Notes: a model not told the origin generated them from the sequence alone. Shown: positions 1 to 15,825, numbered from the stretch's first letter. The stretch: DNA of 64,000 bases from Aeromicrobium chenweiae (GCF_003065605.1 NZ_CP026952.1:2046001-2110000); one strand, 5' to 3'. Program-made: numbers and translations.

Positions 1-2006
<2,006 letters not shown>

Positions 2007-2882
2007 CTACTTCGGCAGTGCGCCGCTGTCGCTGCGAGAGGTGCCCCAGGAGCCCGGCTGGCCGGCAGCCTGGGCGACCGCTGCGAGCACCGTGACGACG
2101 CGTCCCGCGGCGGAGTCGGTGACGTCGACCGTCGAGATCTCCGACGCGGCCTCGCCCTCGCGCACGGCCTTCACCGCTCCCCCGTCGGTGCTGGACGACG
2201 ACGGTCCGGCGACCACGACGCCCTGACCGCTCCGGTTGAGCGCCGCGGCCAGGGCGGCGATCACGGTGCTCTGGTCACCGCCGGTGGCGCGCTGGGGGCC
2301 CGTGACCAGGACGGCCAGGGTCGCAGCGCGCTTGGGGGCACGCGTCTCGGTGATCAGCCCGCCCTCGGAGAAGGCCGACGTGATCGTCGTCGCGGTCTCG
2401 TCGAGCGCTCCGGCCTGGTCCGCCATGTACGCCCGGGCCAGGGCGCCGCCGATGCGGCCGTAGCTGTCGTCGGCACCGGTCACCTCCTCGACGTCCTCGG
2501 CGGACTGCCGGGCTACGCCCTCGGCGAACTGCCGGCCCGACGAGTCGAGGATCTTGCTCGTCAGGGCGATCTCGCCGGTCACCTCGGCGCCCGCGAGGTC
2601 CAGGTCGTTCACGACGTCCTTGACCTCGTTCGCACTGGTGCCCGGGACGGTCAGGACCAGGACGGGACGGTCCTTGAGCTTGTCCTTCAACAGGGTGGGA
2701 GCCGTGCGTCCGGCGTAGCCGACCTCGAACGCGCGGACCCCGGTGTCGGTGGTCTGGGAGGCGGCCCGGGTGTCGTCCTGGGTGTCCTTGTCCTCGAGCG
2801 GGCCGGACCCGAGGGCGATGCCCGCGGCCAGGGCGATGAGGACGGCGGCGAGCGAGACGAGGTGGTAGCGGAAGTTGATCAC
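2007..2882 (-). CDS. SteB/MctB-family membrane-anchored protein (copper transporter family, DUF3186)
   Basis: 291 aa. One N-terminal membrane segment (about residues 5-27, in …YHLVSLAAVLIALAAG) is followed by a long extracytoplasmic domain. The family includes M. tuberculosis MctB (Rv1698), reported as a copper-linked outer-membrane protein, and corynebacterial SteB, a partner of SteA in cell separation. This lineage probably has no mycolate outer membrane, so the SteB-type role with the adjacent steA is the better inference. The start is GTG, in a GTGA overlap with the steA stop. The C-terminal half is rich in Ala, Gly and Ser. Confidence 0.8.
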   Translation of the reverse strand: MINFRYHLVSLAAVLIALAAGIALGSGPLEDKDTQDDTRAASQTTDTGVRAFEVGYAGRTAPTLLKDKLKDRPVLVLTVPGTSANEVKDVVNDLDLAGAEVTGEIALTSKILDSSGRQFAEGVARQSAEDVEEVTGADDSYGRIGGALARAYMADQAGALDETATTITSAFSEGGLITETRAPKRAATLAVLVTGPQRATGGDQSTVIAALAAALNRSGQGVVVAGPSSSSTDGGAVKAVREGEAASEISTVDVTDSAAGRVVTVLAAVAQAAGQPGSWGTSRSDSGALPK

Positions 2883-4054
2883 GAGAAGAGTCCTTTGATC
2901 CAGGTGCCGAGATCGGCCAGCCGGTCACCGAGCGAGTCGAACCAGTCCTGTCCGACGGGGGTGATGGCCACGGCGACACCGACGGCCACGATGCCCGCGA
3001 GGAGCACGAGCAGGACGGGCCACAGGGCGAGGCGTTGGGAGGTGAAGTGATGGACGGCCTTGGCGTCGACGATCTTCGACGAGGCGCGCAACCGGGCGAC
3101 GAATATGCGAGCCGCGTCCGAAGGGGTGCGCTCGAGGACCTCGGTCAGCGTCCGGGGGCCGCCGACGTGGACGATCACGGCCGCCTCGTTGGTGTCGGCC
3201 AGCAGGATCGCGAGGTCGTCGTCCGAGCCGGTCGACACGAACGTCACGATCTCCTTGCCGTGCCGCTCGAGCCGCTCGGGCATGTCGACCGTGCCGGACA
3301 CCGTGGTCACGACCACCTCACCCGAGGTGCGGATCGCCTGGTCGGAGATGTTGTCCATCGAGCCGACGACCAGCGCGGGCGTGTAGCCGGCGCCGATGAG
3401 GACGTCGGCACCCGCGCCCGCCCCGATCAGGACGGGGTCGTGGTCGGCGATCCAGCGCTTCAGGCCGCGCAGGTCGGCCGCGTCGTCGTACCCGCGGGAG
3501 ACGACGACGACGGCACGTCCGCTGAGGTCGGTGCGCAGCTCCGGCACCTTCGCGCCGGTGAGGAGCATCGCCTGCTCACGACGGATGTGGTCGCTGGCGT
3601 TCGCGGTCAGGGAGTCCAGGCGGGTCACGAGACCGTCCTGGGCAGCGGTGAGGTCGGCGGCGGCACGCGCCTCGTCGATCACGTCGCCCTCGACGACGAG
3701 CACCTCGTCGCGGAAGACCCGGCCGTCGTCGACGCGCAGCTGCTCACCGCTCTTGAGGCGGGTCCAGGCGCCCTCGCTGGTCAGGTCGACCAGCGTGACG
3801 CCCGCGCGGGCCAGCATCTGCGGACCCGTGTTCGGCACGCGTCCGCTGGTGGACGGGACCGCGTTGAGCACGACCCGCACACGGCGGTCGATCAGGGCTT
3901 GAGCCTGCCGGGCGTCGAGGTCAGGGTGCTCGACCAGTGCGATGTCGCCCTCGCGGAGGGAGGCGATGTCGCTGTCTCGTCGAGCGGACCTGAGGGTGCC
4001 GATGACACCCTCGACGTCCGGCGGCAGGGGCGTTTTACGTTTCCAGATGGCCAT
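2879..4054 (-). CDS. steA: SteA-like cytokinetic ring protein
   Basis: About 391 aa, equivalent in order and sequence to Rv1697 and corynebacterial SteA, which acts with SteB in separating daughter cells. The N-terminal two thirds is a soluble domain (…LNAVPSTSGRVPNTGP…, then a thiamin-pyrophosphokinase-like region with IADHDPVLIGAGAGADVLI). A single membrane helix follows near residues 345-367 (LWPVLLVLLAGIVAVGVAV), with a short amphipathic tail. I start at ATG 4054 (MAIWKRKT) since the longer frame has an uncharacteristic Arg/His-rich lead; GAGGAA lies about 12 bases upstream. It follows recN by 90 bases and overlaps steB by GTGA. Confidence 0.82.
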   Translation of the reverse strand: MAIWKRKTPLPPDVEGVIGTLRSARRDSDIASLREGDIALVEHPDLDARQAQALIDRRVRVVLNAVPSTSGRVPNTGPQMLARAGVTLVDLTSEGAWTRLKSGEQLRVDDGRVFRDEVLVVEGDVIDEARAAADLTAAQDGLVTRLDSLTANASDHIRREQAMLLTGAKVPELRTDLSGRAVVVVSRGYDDAADLRGLKRWIADHDPVLIGAGAGADVLIGAGYTPALVVGSMDNISDQAIRTSGEVVVTTVSGTVDMPERLERHGKEIVTFVSTGSDDDLAILLADTNEAAVIVHVGGPRTLTEVLERTPSDAARIFVARLRASSKIVDAKAVHHFTSQRLALWPVLLVLLAGIVAVGVAVAITPVGQDWFDSLGDRLADLGTWIKGLFS

Positions 4055-4144
4055 CACGATCCATGGTTCCTCGTGGCGGCAGCGCATCGGGGAGGCGGCC
4101 TCGGCGTGTCGCCGATGTGGCACAACTATCAGCGCGGCGGCCGC

Positions 4145-5848
4145 TCAGCCGCGGGCGAGGTCGAGCAGCTCGCGCGCGTGGGCCTGCGCCGTGGCGGACT
4201 CCTCCTGGCCGGCGAGCATCCGGGCGAGCTCGTCGACCCGGCCGGACTCCTGGACCCGCATCACCGAGCTGCTGGTGACATTGCCGTCGTCGTCCTTGGA
4301 CACCACGAAGTGGTGGTCGGCGAAGGCCGCCACCTGCGGCAGGTGGGTGACGGCGATGACCTGGGCGTGGTCGGCCAGACGGGCCAGCCGTCGCCCGACC
4401 TCGACCGCCGCCTTGCCGCCGATGCCGGCATCGACCTCGTCGAACACGAGGGTCGGCACCGTCGTGCGGTCGGCGAGGACCACCTCCAGCGCCAGCATGA
4501 GCCGTGACAGCTCGCCGCCGCTGGCGCCCTTGTGCAACGGACGCGGAGCCATGCCGCTGTTGGCCGAGAACAGCAGCTCGACGTCGTCGAGACCGTGCGG
4601 GCCGGGCACCGCGTCCTCGCTCGTCGTGACCTGCACCTCGAGCCGACCCGAGGGCATGGACAGCTGAGCGATCTCGAGGTCCACCAGCTGCGCGAACCGG
4701 CCGGCGGCCTCGCGACGCAGGTCGGTCATCCGCGCCGCCAGGCGTCCGACCTCCGGCACGAGCTCGAGCCGTTCGGCTTCCAGCGCTGCGACGGCCTCGT
4801 CGTCGTTGCCGAGCTCGCCCAGCCGGGCGGCGCTCTTGGCGGCCCAGGTCAGCACGTCGTCCAGGGTCGGTCCGTACTTGCGCTGGAGTCCCGCGAGGGC
4901 GGCGCGGCGGTCCTGCAGGATCGCGAGACGCTCGGGGTCCAGCTCGACGCCCTCGGAGTAGGTGCCGAGGTCGGCGCCCACCTCGTCGAGCAGGATCCCG
5001 ATCTCGAAGACCCGGTCGGCGAGCGCATCGAGGGCCGGATCGTGACCGCCCGCCTCGCGCAGCAACGCGGTCGCCTCGGCCACGGTCGTGCGCGCCGAGC
5101 TCGCGTCCAGGTCGCCCACGAGCGCGCGGTGCGCCTCGTCGGCGGCGCGGGCCAGCGCCTCGGAATGGGCCAGCCGGCTCTCCTCGGTCTTGAGCGACTC
5201 GTCCTCACCTGCCTGCGGGTCCACCTCGGCGATCTCGTCGAGACCGAACCGCAGGACGTCGAGCTCGCGAGCACGCTCCTGGGCGTGGGTGCGCAGCTCG
5301 TCGAGCCGGCGCTCCACCGCTCGCCAGCGGGCGTAGACCGGTGCGTACTGGGCAGCGGCTGCTGCGAGCTCGTCGCCGGCGAACCGGTCGAGGGCCGCGC
5401 GTTGCTCGGCGGGGCGGAGGAGACGGTGCTGGTCGGACTGACCGTGGACGGCCACGAGCTGGTCGGTGACCTCCGCGAGCAGCGACGCCGGGACGGTCGC
5501 CCCACCGGCCAGCGCGCGCGAGCGTCCCTGGGCCGAGAGCACCCGACCCAGGATCACGACGTCGTCGTCGATCCGCCCGCCGGCCTCCTCGACCGTGGTG
5601 ATCGCACCAGCACCCGGGCGCACCCCGATGCTCGCCTCGACCCGTGCCTGGTCGGCACCTCGTCGCACGAGCCCCAGGTCGGCGCGGTCGCCGCGCAACA
5701 GGCCGAGGGCCGTGACGACCATGGTCTTGCCGGCGCCGGTCTCACCGGTGATGACCGTGAAACCGGCCGACAGCTCCAGCTCGGCCGAGTCGATGACGCC
5801 CAGGTCGCGCAGGGTGAGCCGTTCCCAGATCGGGCGGGTGGTGCTCAT
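4145..5848 (-). CDS. recN: DNA repair protein RecN (SMC-like ATPase)
   Basis: 567 aa. An SMC-family ATPase that helps hold and process DNA ends in double-strand break repair. Walker A GETGAGKT is at residues 35-42. A long central coiled coil rich in Ala, Glu, Arg and Leu follows. The C-terminal half has the ABC signature region SGGELSRLMLALE and Walker B LVFDEVDAGIGGKAA. The start MSTTRPIWERL overlaps the nadK stop by ATGA. The nadK-recN pairing matches Rv1695-Rv1696. No LexA-type operator is visible, which fits its position inside an operon. Confidence 0.95.
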   Translation of the reverse strand: MSTTRPIWERLTLRDLGVIDSAELELSAGFTVITGETGAGKTMVVTALGLLRGDRADLGLVRRGADQARVEASIGVRPGAGAITTVEEAGGRIDDDVVILGRVLSAQGRSRALAGGATVPASLLAEVTDQLVAVHGQSDQHRLLRPAEQRAALDRFAGDELAAAAAQYAPVYARWRAVERRLDELRTHAQERARELDVLRFGLDEIAEVDPQAGEDESLKTEESRLAHSEALARAADEAHRALVGDLDASSARTTVAEATALLREAGGHDPALDALADRVFEIGILLDEVGADLGTYSEGVELDPERLAILQDRRAALAGLQRKYGPTLDDVLTWAAKSAARLGELGNDDEAVAALEAERLELVPEVGRLAARMTDLRREAAGRFAQLVDLEIAQLSMPSGRLEVQVTTSEDAVPGPHGLDDVELLFSANSGMAPRPLHKGASGGELSRLMLALEVVLADRTTVPTLVFDEVDAGIGGKAAVEVGRRLARLADHAQVIAVTHLPQVAAFADHHFVVSKDDDGNVTSSSVMRVQESGRVDELARMLAGQEESATAQAHARELLDLARG

Positions 5849-6762
5849 GAGTCCTGCTCCTCCTGGCGCCGTTCGGCGGCACCGCGCCACCCGGCGACGG
5901 GCAGGTCGAACTTGCGGACCAGCCGGTCGGCAAAGGACGCCGGGTGCAGGCGGGCGAGGCGGACGTTCTCGCGACCCTTGCGCACCTCGACCCGAGCACC
6001 CAGCGGGAGCTCGGCCGCCCGCCGGCCGTCGCACCACAGGACGCCGGTGGACTGCTCGCCCACGACCTCGATCGCCAGCGTCGAGCTGGGCGACACGACC
6101 AGCGGCCGGGCGAACAGCGCGTGGGCGCTGATCGGCACCATGAGCAGGGCGGCCACCTCGGGCCAGACGATCGGTCCCCCGGCGCTGAAGTTGTACGCCG
6201 TCGAGCCGGTCGGGGTGGCACAGACGATGCCGTCGCACCCCCAGCGGGACACCGGCCGGTCGTCGATCTCCAGGACGATCTCCAGCATCCGCTCACGGGC
6301 AGCCTTCTCGACCGAAGCCTCGTTGAGCGCCCAGTTGGTCGCCACGACCTCGCCCGCGACGCTGACCGACACATCGACGGTCAGGCGTTCCTCGACCGTG
6401 TAGCTGCGCGTCACGACGCCGTGGACGACGTCCTTGAGGTCCTCGACGTCGGCCTCGGCCAGGAACCCGACGTGACCGAGGTTGACGCCGAGCACCGCCG
6501 TCTCGGTGCCGCGGCACATCTCGGCCGCGCGCAGGATCGTGCCGTCCCCGCCGAACACCACGGCCAGCTCGCAGCCTGCCGCGGCACCGGAACCCGCCTC
6601 CACGACGAGGGAGTCCTGCAGGCCCGCAGCCCGCAGCGCCCCGGCGTCGGAGTCGAGCACGCACACCTCGATGCCGTGGGTCTGCAGCTCGGCCGCGAAC
6701 GACACGGCGATCTTGGCCGCCTCCTCCCGCGCGGCGTGCACGGCCAGGAGAACCCGCCTCAT
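5845..6762 (-). CDS. nadK: NAD kinase
   Basis: 305 aa. Phosphorylates NAD to NADP with ATP (or polyphosphate in actinobacteria). The diagnostic GGDGT is at residues 71-75, in VVFGGDGTILRAAE. Downstream are NLGHVGFLAE and the substrate-binding stretch TPTGSTAYNFSAGGPI. The start MRRVLLAVHA overlaps the tlyA stop by ATGA, and the stop overlaps recN the same way, so tlyA-nadK-recN is one translationally coupled unit, as in mycobacteria. Confidence 0.96.
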   Translation of the reverse strand: MRRVLLAVHAAREEAAKIAVSFAAELQTHGIEVCVLDSDAGALRAAGLQDSLVVEAGSGAAAGCELAVVFGGDGTILRAAEMCRGTETAVLGVNLGHVGFLAEADVEDLKDVVHGVVTRSYTVEERLTVDVSVSVAGEVVATNWALNEASVEKAARERMLEIVLEIDDRPVSRWGCDGIVCATPTGSTAYNFSAGGPIVWPEVAALLMVPISAHALFARPLVVSPSSTLAIEVVGEQSTGVLWCDGRRAAELPLGARVEVRKGRENVRLARLHPASFADRLVRKFDLPVAGWRGAAERRQEEQDS

Positions 6763-7589
6763 GCGCTCGCCCCCGACGTGTCGAGGGGTCCGGCCGCGAC
6801 GACGTCGCGCGCAGCCTGCTCGGTGGGTGCGTCGGCGTCCGAGCGCAGCCAGCAGAAGTACTCGACGTTGCCGGCTGGGCCGGGCAGCGGACTCGGCGCC
6901 AGCGCGCGGGTGCCCCACCCGAGCTCGTGGGCCGAGCGGCACACGCGCAGCACCGCGTCGGCGTGCAGTGCGGGGTCGCGCACGACGCCGTTCTTGCCGA
7001 GGTTGCTCCTGCCCACCTCGAACTGCGGCTTGATCATCAGCACGATGTCGCCTTCCGGGCTCGGCTCGCACACCCGGGTGAGTGCGGGCATGACCACCGT
7101 AAGGGAGATGAAGGACAGATCCGAGACGACCAGCTGCACCGGTCCCCCGATGTCGGCCGCCTCGAGGTTGCGGACGTTGGTGCGGTCGTACACGTGGACC
7201 CGCTCGTCGGACTGCAGCGCCCACACCAGCTGGCCGTAGCCGACGTCGACCGCGCACACCTCGCGGGCTCCCTTGCGCAGGAGCACGTCGGTGAAGCCGC
7301 CGGTGGACGCGCCCGCGTCGAGACAGCGGCGGCCCTCGACGGACAGGCCGAGCGGCTCGAAGACAGCGAGGGCGCCGAGCAGCTTGTGGGCGCCACGGGA
7401 CGCGTACGTCGGCTCCTTGCTCTGCCGCACGACGATGGCCTGGTCGGTCGTCACGCCGGTGGCAGCCTTGCTGGCGACCGATCCCCCGACCTTGACCAGC
7501 CCTTCCTCGATCATGGATCCGGCGTGCTCGCGAGAGCGCGCGAGGCCACGACGCACGAGCTCGGCGTCCAGACGCAGCCGCCGGCTCAT
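6759..7589 (-). CDS. tlyA: TlyA-family 16S/23S rRNA 2'-O-methyltransferase
   Basis: 276 aa. The N-terminal S4 RNA-binding domain (about residues 1-60, [22 protein letters not shown]) precedes a Rossmann methyltransferase domain with SAM motif CLDAGASTGGFTDVLL and later VVSDLSFISL and LMIKPQFE. Mycobacterial TlyA methylates C1409 of 16S and C1920 of 23S rRNA, and its loss gives capreomycin resistance; the same activity is likely here. The frame is open further upstream, but the start at 7589 fits the S4 domain and overlaps the small upstream gene by ATGA. Confidence 0.93.
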   Translation of the reverse strand: MSRRLRLDAELVRRGLARSREHAGSMIEEGLVKVGGSVASKAATGVTTDQAIVVRQSKEPTYASRGAHKLLGALAVFEPLGLSVEGRRCLDAGASTGGFTDVLLRKGAREVCAVDVGYGQLVWALQSDERVHVYDRTNVRNLEAADIGGPVQLVVSDLSFISLTVVMPALTRVCEPSPEGDIVLMIKPQFEVGRSNLGKNGVVRDPALHADAVLRVCRSAHELGWGTRALAPSPLPGPAGNVEYFCWLRSDADAPTEQAARDVVAAGPLDTSGASA

Positions 7590-7825
7590 GGCGAGTCCAG
7601 CTGGACCTCGTCGCGGCCCGCGTTGGCCAGTGCCGCACGGAGCACGCCGTGGATGGCGTCGAACTGCTCGGGGTGGTCCGTGATCTCGAGGTCGTCGAGG
7701 CGGTGCAGACGATCGAGCGCCTCGTCGATCGTGGCGTGGCCCGTCGGCTCGACGACCGTCGCCTCGGCCACGACGTGCGTCTCGGACTCGGGGCCGGGAG
7801 TCGGCTCGCCGTGCGTGTCGGTCAT
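7586..7825 (-). CDS. Small acidic conserved-position protein, 79 aa
   Basis: 79 aa, acidic, no membrane segment and no Cys. The N-terminal third looks disordered (Pro, Glu, Thr), followed by a likely helical part: ATIDEALDRLHRLDDLEI, then QFDAIHGVLRAALANAG. It is tied by ATGA overlaps to the HAD phosphatase upstream and to tlyA downstream. M. tuberculosis has a short unknown gene (Rv1693) in the same slot, so conserved position supports it as a real gene. Function unknown. Confidence 0.7.
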   Translation of the reverse strand: MTDTHGEPTPGPESETHVVAEATVVEPTGHATIDEALDRLHRLDDLEITDHPEQFDAIHGVLRAALANAGRDEVQLDSP

Positions 7826-8844
7826 GCGTCCAGTGTCCCATCCAGCACGACCGGCGTGTCGCAGCGATCGGTCGCGTCCCACGCCAGGGCGACCACGGCG
7901 CGCAGCGTGTCGGTCTCGCGGGCCCCGCCGGCAACCACCGAGACGACACCGTCGCGGATCACCGCCTCGGCGCCGGCGCACCGGGCCCGGCCGTCCTCGA
8001 TCCGCACCGGATGGTGGGTGTCCCCCAGGCCGTGCAGGTCGGCCGCGACGTACGTCGGCCGGTGCCCGGGCACGGCCGCCGCGATCTCCGCGAGGGAGCT
8101 CACGCCGGTCAGCACGACGAGGCTGTCGATGCCCGCGGCGATCGCACCGTCGATGTCGGTGTCGAGCCGGTCCCCAACCATCAGCGGGTGCCGGCCGCCC
8201 ACGCGCGCGATCGTCTCGTCGAACAGGGCGCGCTCGGGCTTCCCGGCGACGACCGGCACGGCGCCGGTCGCGTTGCGCACCGCCTGCACGAGAGACCCGT
8301 TGCCCGGGGCGATCCCCCGCGGGGTCGGCACGGTCAGGTCGGTGTTGCTGACGTACCAGGGCAGCCCGGACTGGATCGCGTAGGACGCCTCGGCCAGCTG
8401 CGCCCAGCCGACGTCGCCGTGGAATCCCTGCACCACCGCGACCGGTGACTCGTCGAGGCTCGTGACGCACTCGAGGCCGCGCTCCTCCAGCGGTACCCGC
8501 AGACCCGCTCCCCCGACGAGCAGGACTCGCGAACCCGCCGGCACGGCGTCGGCGACGAGGTGGGCGACAGCCTGCGCGGACGTCACCACGTCCTCGTCGG
8601 CGAGCTCAGGCATGTCCATCTCGCGCAGCTTCTTGGCAACCTCGAGCGCGGGGCGCGAGGCGTTGTTCGTGATGTACGCCAGGCGGAGGCCGCTCTCGCG
8701 TGCTGCCCGCAGGGCATCGGCGGCGCCGGGGATCGCGTCGGGGCCCAGGTAGACCACGCCATCGAGGTCGAGCATGGCGAGGTCGTACGTGGCGCTGAGC
8801 TCCCGCGTCGTCGAGCCGAGGACGTCCTGCGGGGTCGAGGTCAT
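7822..8844 (-). CDS. HAD-superfamily phosphatase, NagD-like (glycerol 3-phosphate phosphatase candidate)
   Basis: 340 aa. Class II HAD hydrolase with motif I LDLDGVVYLG (nucleophile Asp), motif II in ITNNAS, the Lys in AGKPE and motif IV in MVGDRLDTDIDGA. Its counterpart by position, Rv1692, is reported as a D-glycerol 3-phosphate phosphatase in glycerophospholipid recycling; that substrate is plausible but not shown by sequence. The C-terminal ~80 residues extend beyond the core fold and resemble the GNAT-like tail of Rv1692 homologues (inference). ATGA overlaps join it to the SSB-like gene and the 79-aa gene. Confidence 0.88.
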   Translation of the reverse strand: MTSTPQDVLGSTTRELSATYDLAMLDLDGVVYLGPDAIPGAADALRAARESGLRLAYITNNASRPALEVAKKLREMDMPELADEDVVTSAQAVAHLVADAVPAGSRVLLVGGAGLRVPLEERGLECVTSLDESPVAVVQGFHGDVGWAQLAEASYAIQSGLPWYVSNTDLTVPTPRGIAPGNGSLVQAVRNATGAVPVVAGKPERALFDETIARVGGRHPLMVGDRLDTDIDGAIAAGIDSLVVLTGVSSLAEIAAAVPGHRPTYVAADLHGLGDTHHPVRIEDGRARCAGAEAVIRDGVVSVVAGGARETDTLRAVVALAWDATDRCDTPVVLDGTLDA

Positions 8845-9194
8845 GCCTCCGAGGCTACCGCCGAGGGCGTGACCTTCCGGCACGAGTCGACGTCGACGGA
8901 CACGAAGCTCATCACGCCGGCACCCCCGCTCGTGAACCGTCTGCGCAGCGCACCTGCCACCGTCACCGCGGTGCCGGGCTCCAGGCGCAGCACCGAGCGA
9001 CGCAGCGCAGCGGTCCAGGCCGAGCACTCGATCGTGTCGACGACCTGTTTGGAGCGGCGCCGCGCGGCCGCACTGCGACGAACGACCAGGCGGAAGGAGA
9101 CGACCTCGTCACCGCTCGGCAGCACCTTGGACTCCGGGACGCCGGAGATGCGCCCGGTGAGGTGGACCCTGTTGTTGTCATCGGTCATGGACAT
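8841..9194 (-). CDS. SSB-like single-stranded DNA-binding protein (OB fold, no acidic tail)
   Basis: 117 aa. OB-fold core typical of SSB: NRVHLTGRISGVPESKVLPSGDEVVSFRLVV, an Arg-rich loop, then IECSAWTAALRRSV and EPGTAVTVAGALRRR. It lacks the acidic DDDIPF-type C-terminus that recruits partners and ends …SAVASEA, so it is a paralogue rather than the replicative SSB. ATG codons at 9194 and 9188 are both possible. An 11-bp hairpin (9195-9229) lies directly against the first ATG and contains the G-rich ribosome binding site. Overlaps the HAD gene by ATGA. Confidence 0.82.
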   Translation of the reverse strand: MSMTDDNNRVHLTGRISGVPESKVLPSGDEVVSFRLVVRRSAAARRRSKQVVDTIECSAWTAALRRSVLRLEPGTAVTVAGALRRRFTSGGAGVMSFVSVDVDSCRKVTPSAVASEA

Positions 9195-9229
9195 GACGAT
9201 GCCCCCCACCAGTGGTGAGGGGCATCGTC
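9195..9229 (-). promoter_or_regulatory. Hairpin covering the SSB-like gene's ribosome binding site
   Basis: Perfect 11-bp arms at 9195-9205 and 9219-9229 (GACGATGCCCC / GGGGCATCGTC in minus-strand order) with a 13-base loop. The 3' arm ends one base before the ATG at 9194 and holds the only Shine-Dalgarno-like G-tract. No T-tract follows, so translational control or mRNA processing is more likely than termination. Confidence 0.55.
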
Positions 9230-9264
9230 GGACGCCGCAGCTGTGGACAGCCGCGACGGTGGGT

Positions 9265-10227
9265 TCAGTCCTGTGGACGCTTGTCGAGCTCGAGCAGTCG
9301 CTCCTCGGCGTCGGTCGACTTGTTGCCGTCGACCGCGACCGTTCGGTGGAACCACTCGATGGCCTCGTCGCGACGTCCGGCGTCCAGCAGGGCGTCGGCG
9401 TACGCGTAACGCAGCCGCGGCACCCAGTCGCCGCGGCCCTTGGTGTGCAGCGGCTCGGTCTCGAGCAGCCGGACGGCAGCGTCGTACTGGCCCTGGTCAC
9501 GACGCGCGCCGGCGACCACGATGGACAGCTCGATCTGGCCCGCGTCGTCCAGCTGGCTGCGGATCTCGGGGGTGTCGTAGGCGATCGCCTTGTCCGGGCG
9601 CTTCAGTGCACGCTCGCAGTCGGCCATCATCGGGGCGTACATGTAGCCGCCGGTCATGCGCCGCGCTGCGCGGAACTCCGACAACGCCTCGGCCCACTTG
9701 CCGCACGCGTACGCCGTCTCGCCACACGCCTCGCGGACCAGACCGGTCCGCGTCGCGCGGGCCCTGGCGGCCAGGGCGTGGCGGTGCGCGGTCTCGGGAT
9801 CCTCGGCGATCAGCATGCCGGCCATCACGAGGTGGCGGGCGACCTTGTCGGCGAGCTTCTCGGGCAGGCTCTGGAGGGCCTGGCGAGCGTGCTTGTCCAG
9901 GTCCTTGGCGCTGACGTCGTCGGGGATCGGCGGACCGTCGTAGATCTTCTGGGCTGCGGTGCGGTCGCCCTCTTCCTGGCGACGGTTGCGCGGCGCGTCG
10001 TACGGCTTGCCGTCACGACGCGGGTGCGCGGGCTTGCCGTCGCGCCTGGCGTCGGGCTTGCCGTCCCTGCGAGCTGCAGGCTTGCCGTCGCGGCGATCCG
10101 GGGAGCCAGTGCCGCGCTGGTCACGTCCGCCCCTCGCGGCGGGCTTGCCGCCACGGGCGGCACCACTGCCGGCTCCTCGGCCAGCAGGCTTCCCACCGTC
10201 ACGGCGGGGATTTCTCGACTCAGCCAT
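9265..10227 (-). CDS. TPR-repeat protein with basic repetitive N-terminal tail
   Basis: 320 aa. The first ~90 residues are a strongly basic, Gly/Arg/Lys/Pro-rich disordered tail with four near-tandem RRDGKP units. The remaining ~220 residues are all-helical with TPR spacing (GETAYACGKWAEALSEFRAARRM, GQYDAAVRLLETEPLH, YADALLDAGRRDEAIEWF). Rv1691 is the TPR protein at the same locus in M. tuberculosis. The basic tail suggests contact with nucleic acid or ribosomes (inference). It is the first gene after the rRNA operon terminator; no function is established. Confidence 0.8.
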   Translation of the reverse strand: MAESRNPRRDGGKPAGRGAGSGAARGGKPAARGGRDQRGTGSPDRRDGKPAARRDGKPDARRDGKPAHPRRDGKPYDAPRNRRQEEGDRTAAQKIYDGPPIPDDVSAKDLDKHARQALQSLPEKLADKVARHLVMAGMLIAEDPETAHRHALAARARATRTGLVREACGETAYACGKWAEALSEFRAARRMTGGYMYAPMMADCERALKRPDKAIAYDTPEIRSQLDDAGQIELSIVVAGARRDQGQYDAAVRLLETEPLHTKGRGDWVPRLRYAYADALLDAGRRDEAIEWFHRTVAVDGNKSTDAEERLLELDKRPQD

Positions 10228-10320
10228 GAGTCGTTCCTTCCATCGAACACTTCGCGCACACGAATGGTGTGCACATGACTTCCGTACACCTCCTTGTTAC
10301 CAAGGCGGTGGTGAAAAGCA

Positions 10321-10350
10321 GCGAGGCCGCCCCTAGTGGGGCGGCCTCGC
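10321..10350 (-). terminator. rrn operon terminator
   Basis: Perfect 13-bp hairpin (GCGAGGCCGCCCC with loop ACTA on the minus strand) about ten bases past the 5S 3' end, followed by TGCTTTTC. A textbook intrinsic terminator for the rRNA transcript. Confidence 0.9.
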
Positions 10351-10359
10351 GCTAATGAT

Positions 10360-10479
10360 TGTCCGGCGACGTCCTACTCTCCCACACAGTCTCCCGTGCA
10401 GTACCATCGGCGCTGAGAGGCTTGACTTCCGGGTTCGGAATGTAGCCGGGTATTTCCCTCTCGCCATGGTCGCCGAAAC
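10360..10479 (-). rRNA. rrf: 5S ribosomal RNA
   Basis: About 120 nt on the minus strand, from GTTTCGGCGACC to GTCGCCGGACA; the two ends pair to form helix I. The internal CATTCCGAACCCGGAAGTCAAGC and GCGCCGATGGTACTGC stretches are standard 5S sequence. It is the last gene of the rrn operon, with a strong terminator directly downstream. End positions are accurate to a few bases. Confidence 0.96.
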
Positions 10480-10611
10480 TCTATTGAGATATCAACTCAA
10501 AACCATGCAACCCCTTGACTCCGTCACACCCATCGGGTGTGTTGGAGGGGTCTTGGTGGTTCCCGGACGTATCTCGGGAACCTCACAGTGGACGCGGTGT
10601 ACATCTTTGTA

Positions 10612-15597
<4,986 letters not shown>

Positions 15598-15754
15598 AGC
15601 AGCTAAAGCGCTGCCAAACTTCAGTTCAACCTGACAAACTATTTGCTGACAAATAAATTGTCGGAATTGATTCCATCAAGCCAACCAAACAACCGAAGTC
15701 ATCTGGCAAGTCTCGACGGGGTATTACTAATTAATCTCGTCGACTTTTGGCACA

Positions 15755-15771
15755 CTGTTGAGTTCTCAAGG
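15755..15771 (-). promoter_or_regulatory. rRNA leader antitermination / processing motif
   Basis: Minus strand CCTTGAGAACTCAACAG, the motif typical of actinobacterial rrn leaders where the Nus complex loads and RNase III-type processing begins. A related copy occurs in the 16S-23S spacer, as expected if flanks of 16S pair for processing. Confidence 0.65.
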
Positions 15772-15825
15772 ATCAGACGCTCACCTCAGCTAAGACCTCT
15801 CGGTCCGCCTCAGGGCAACTCGTCC

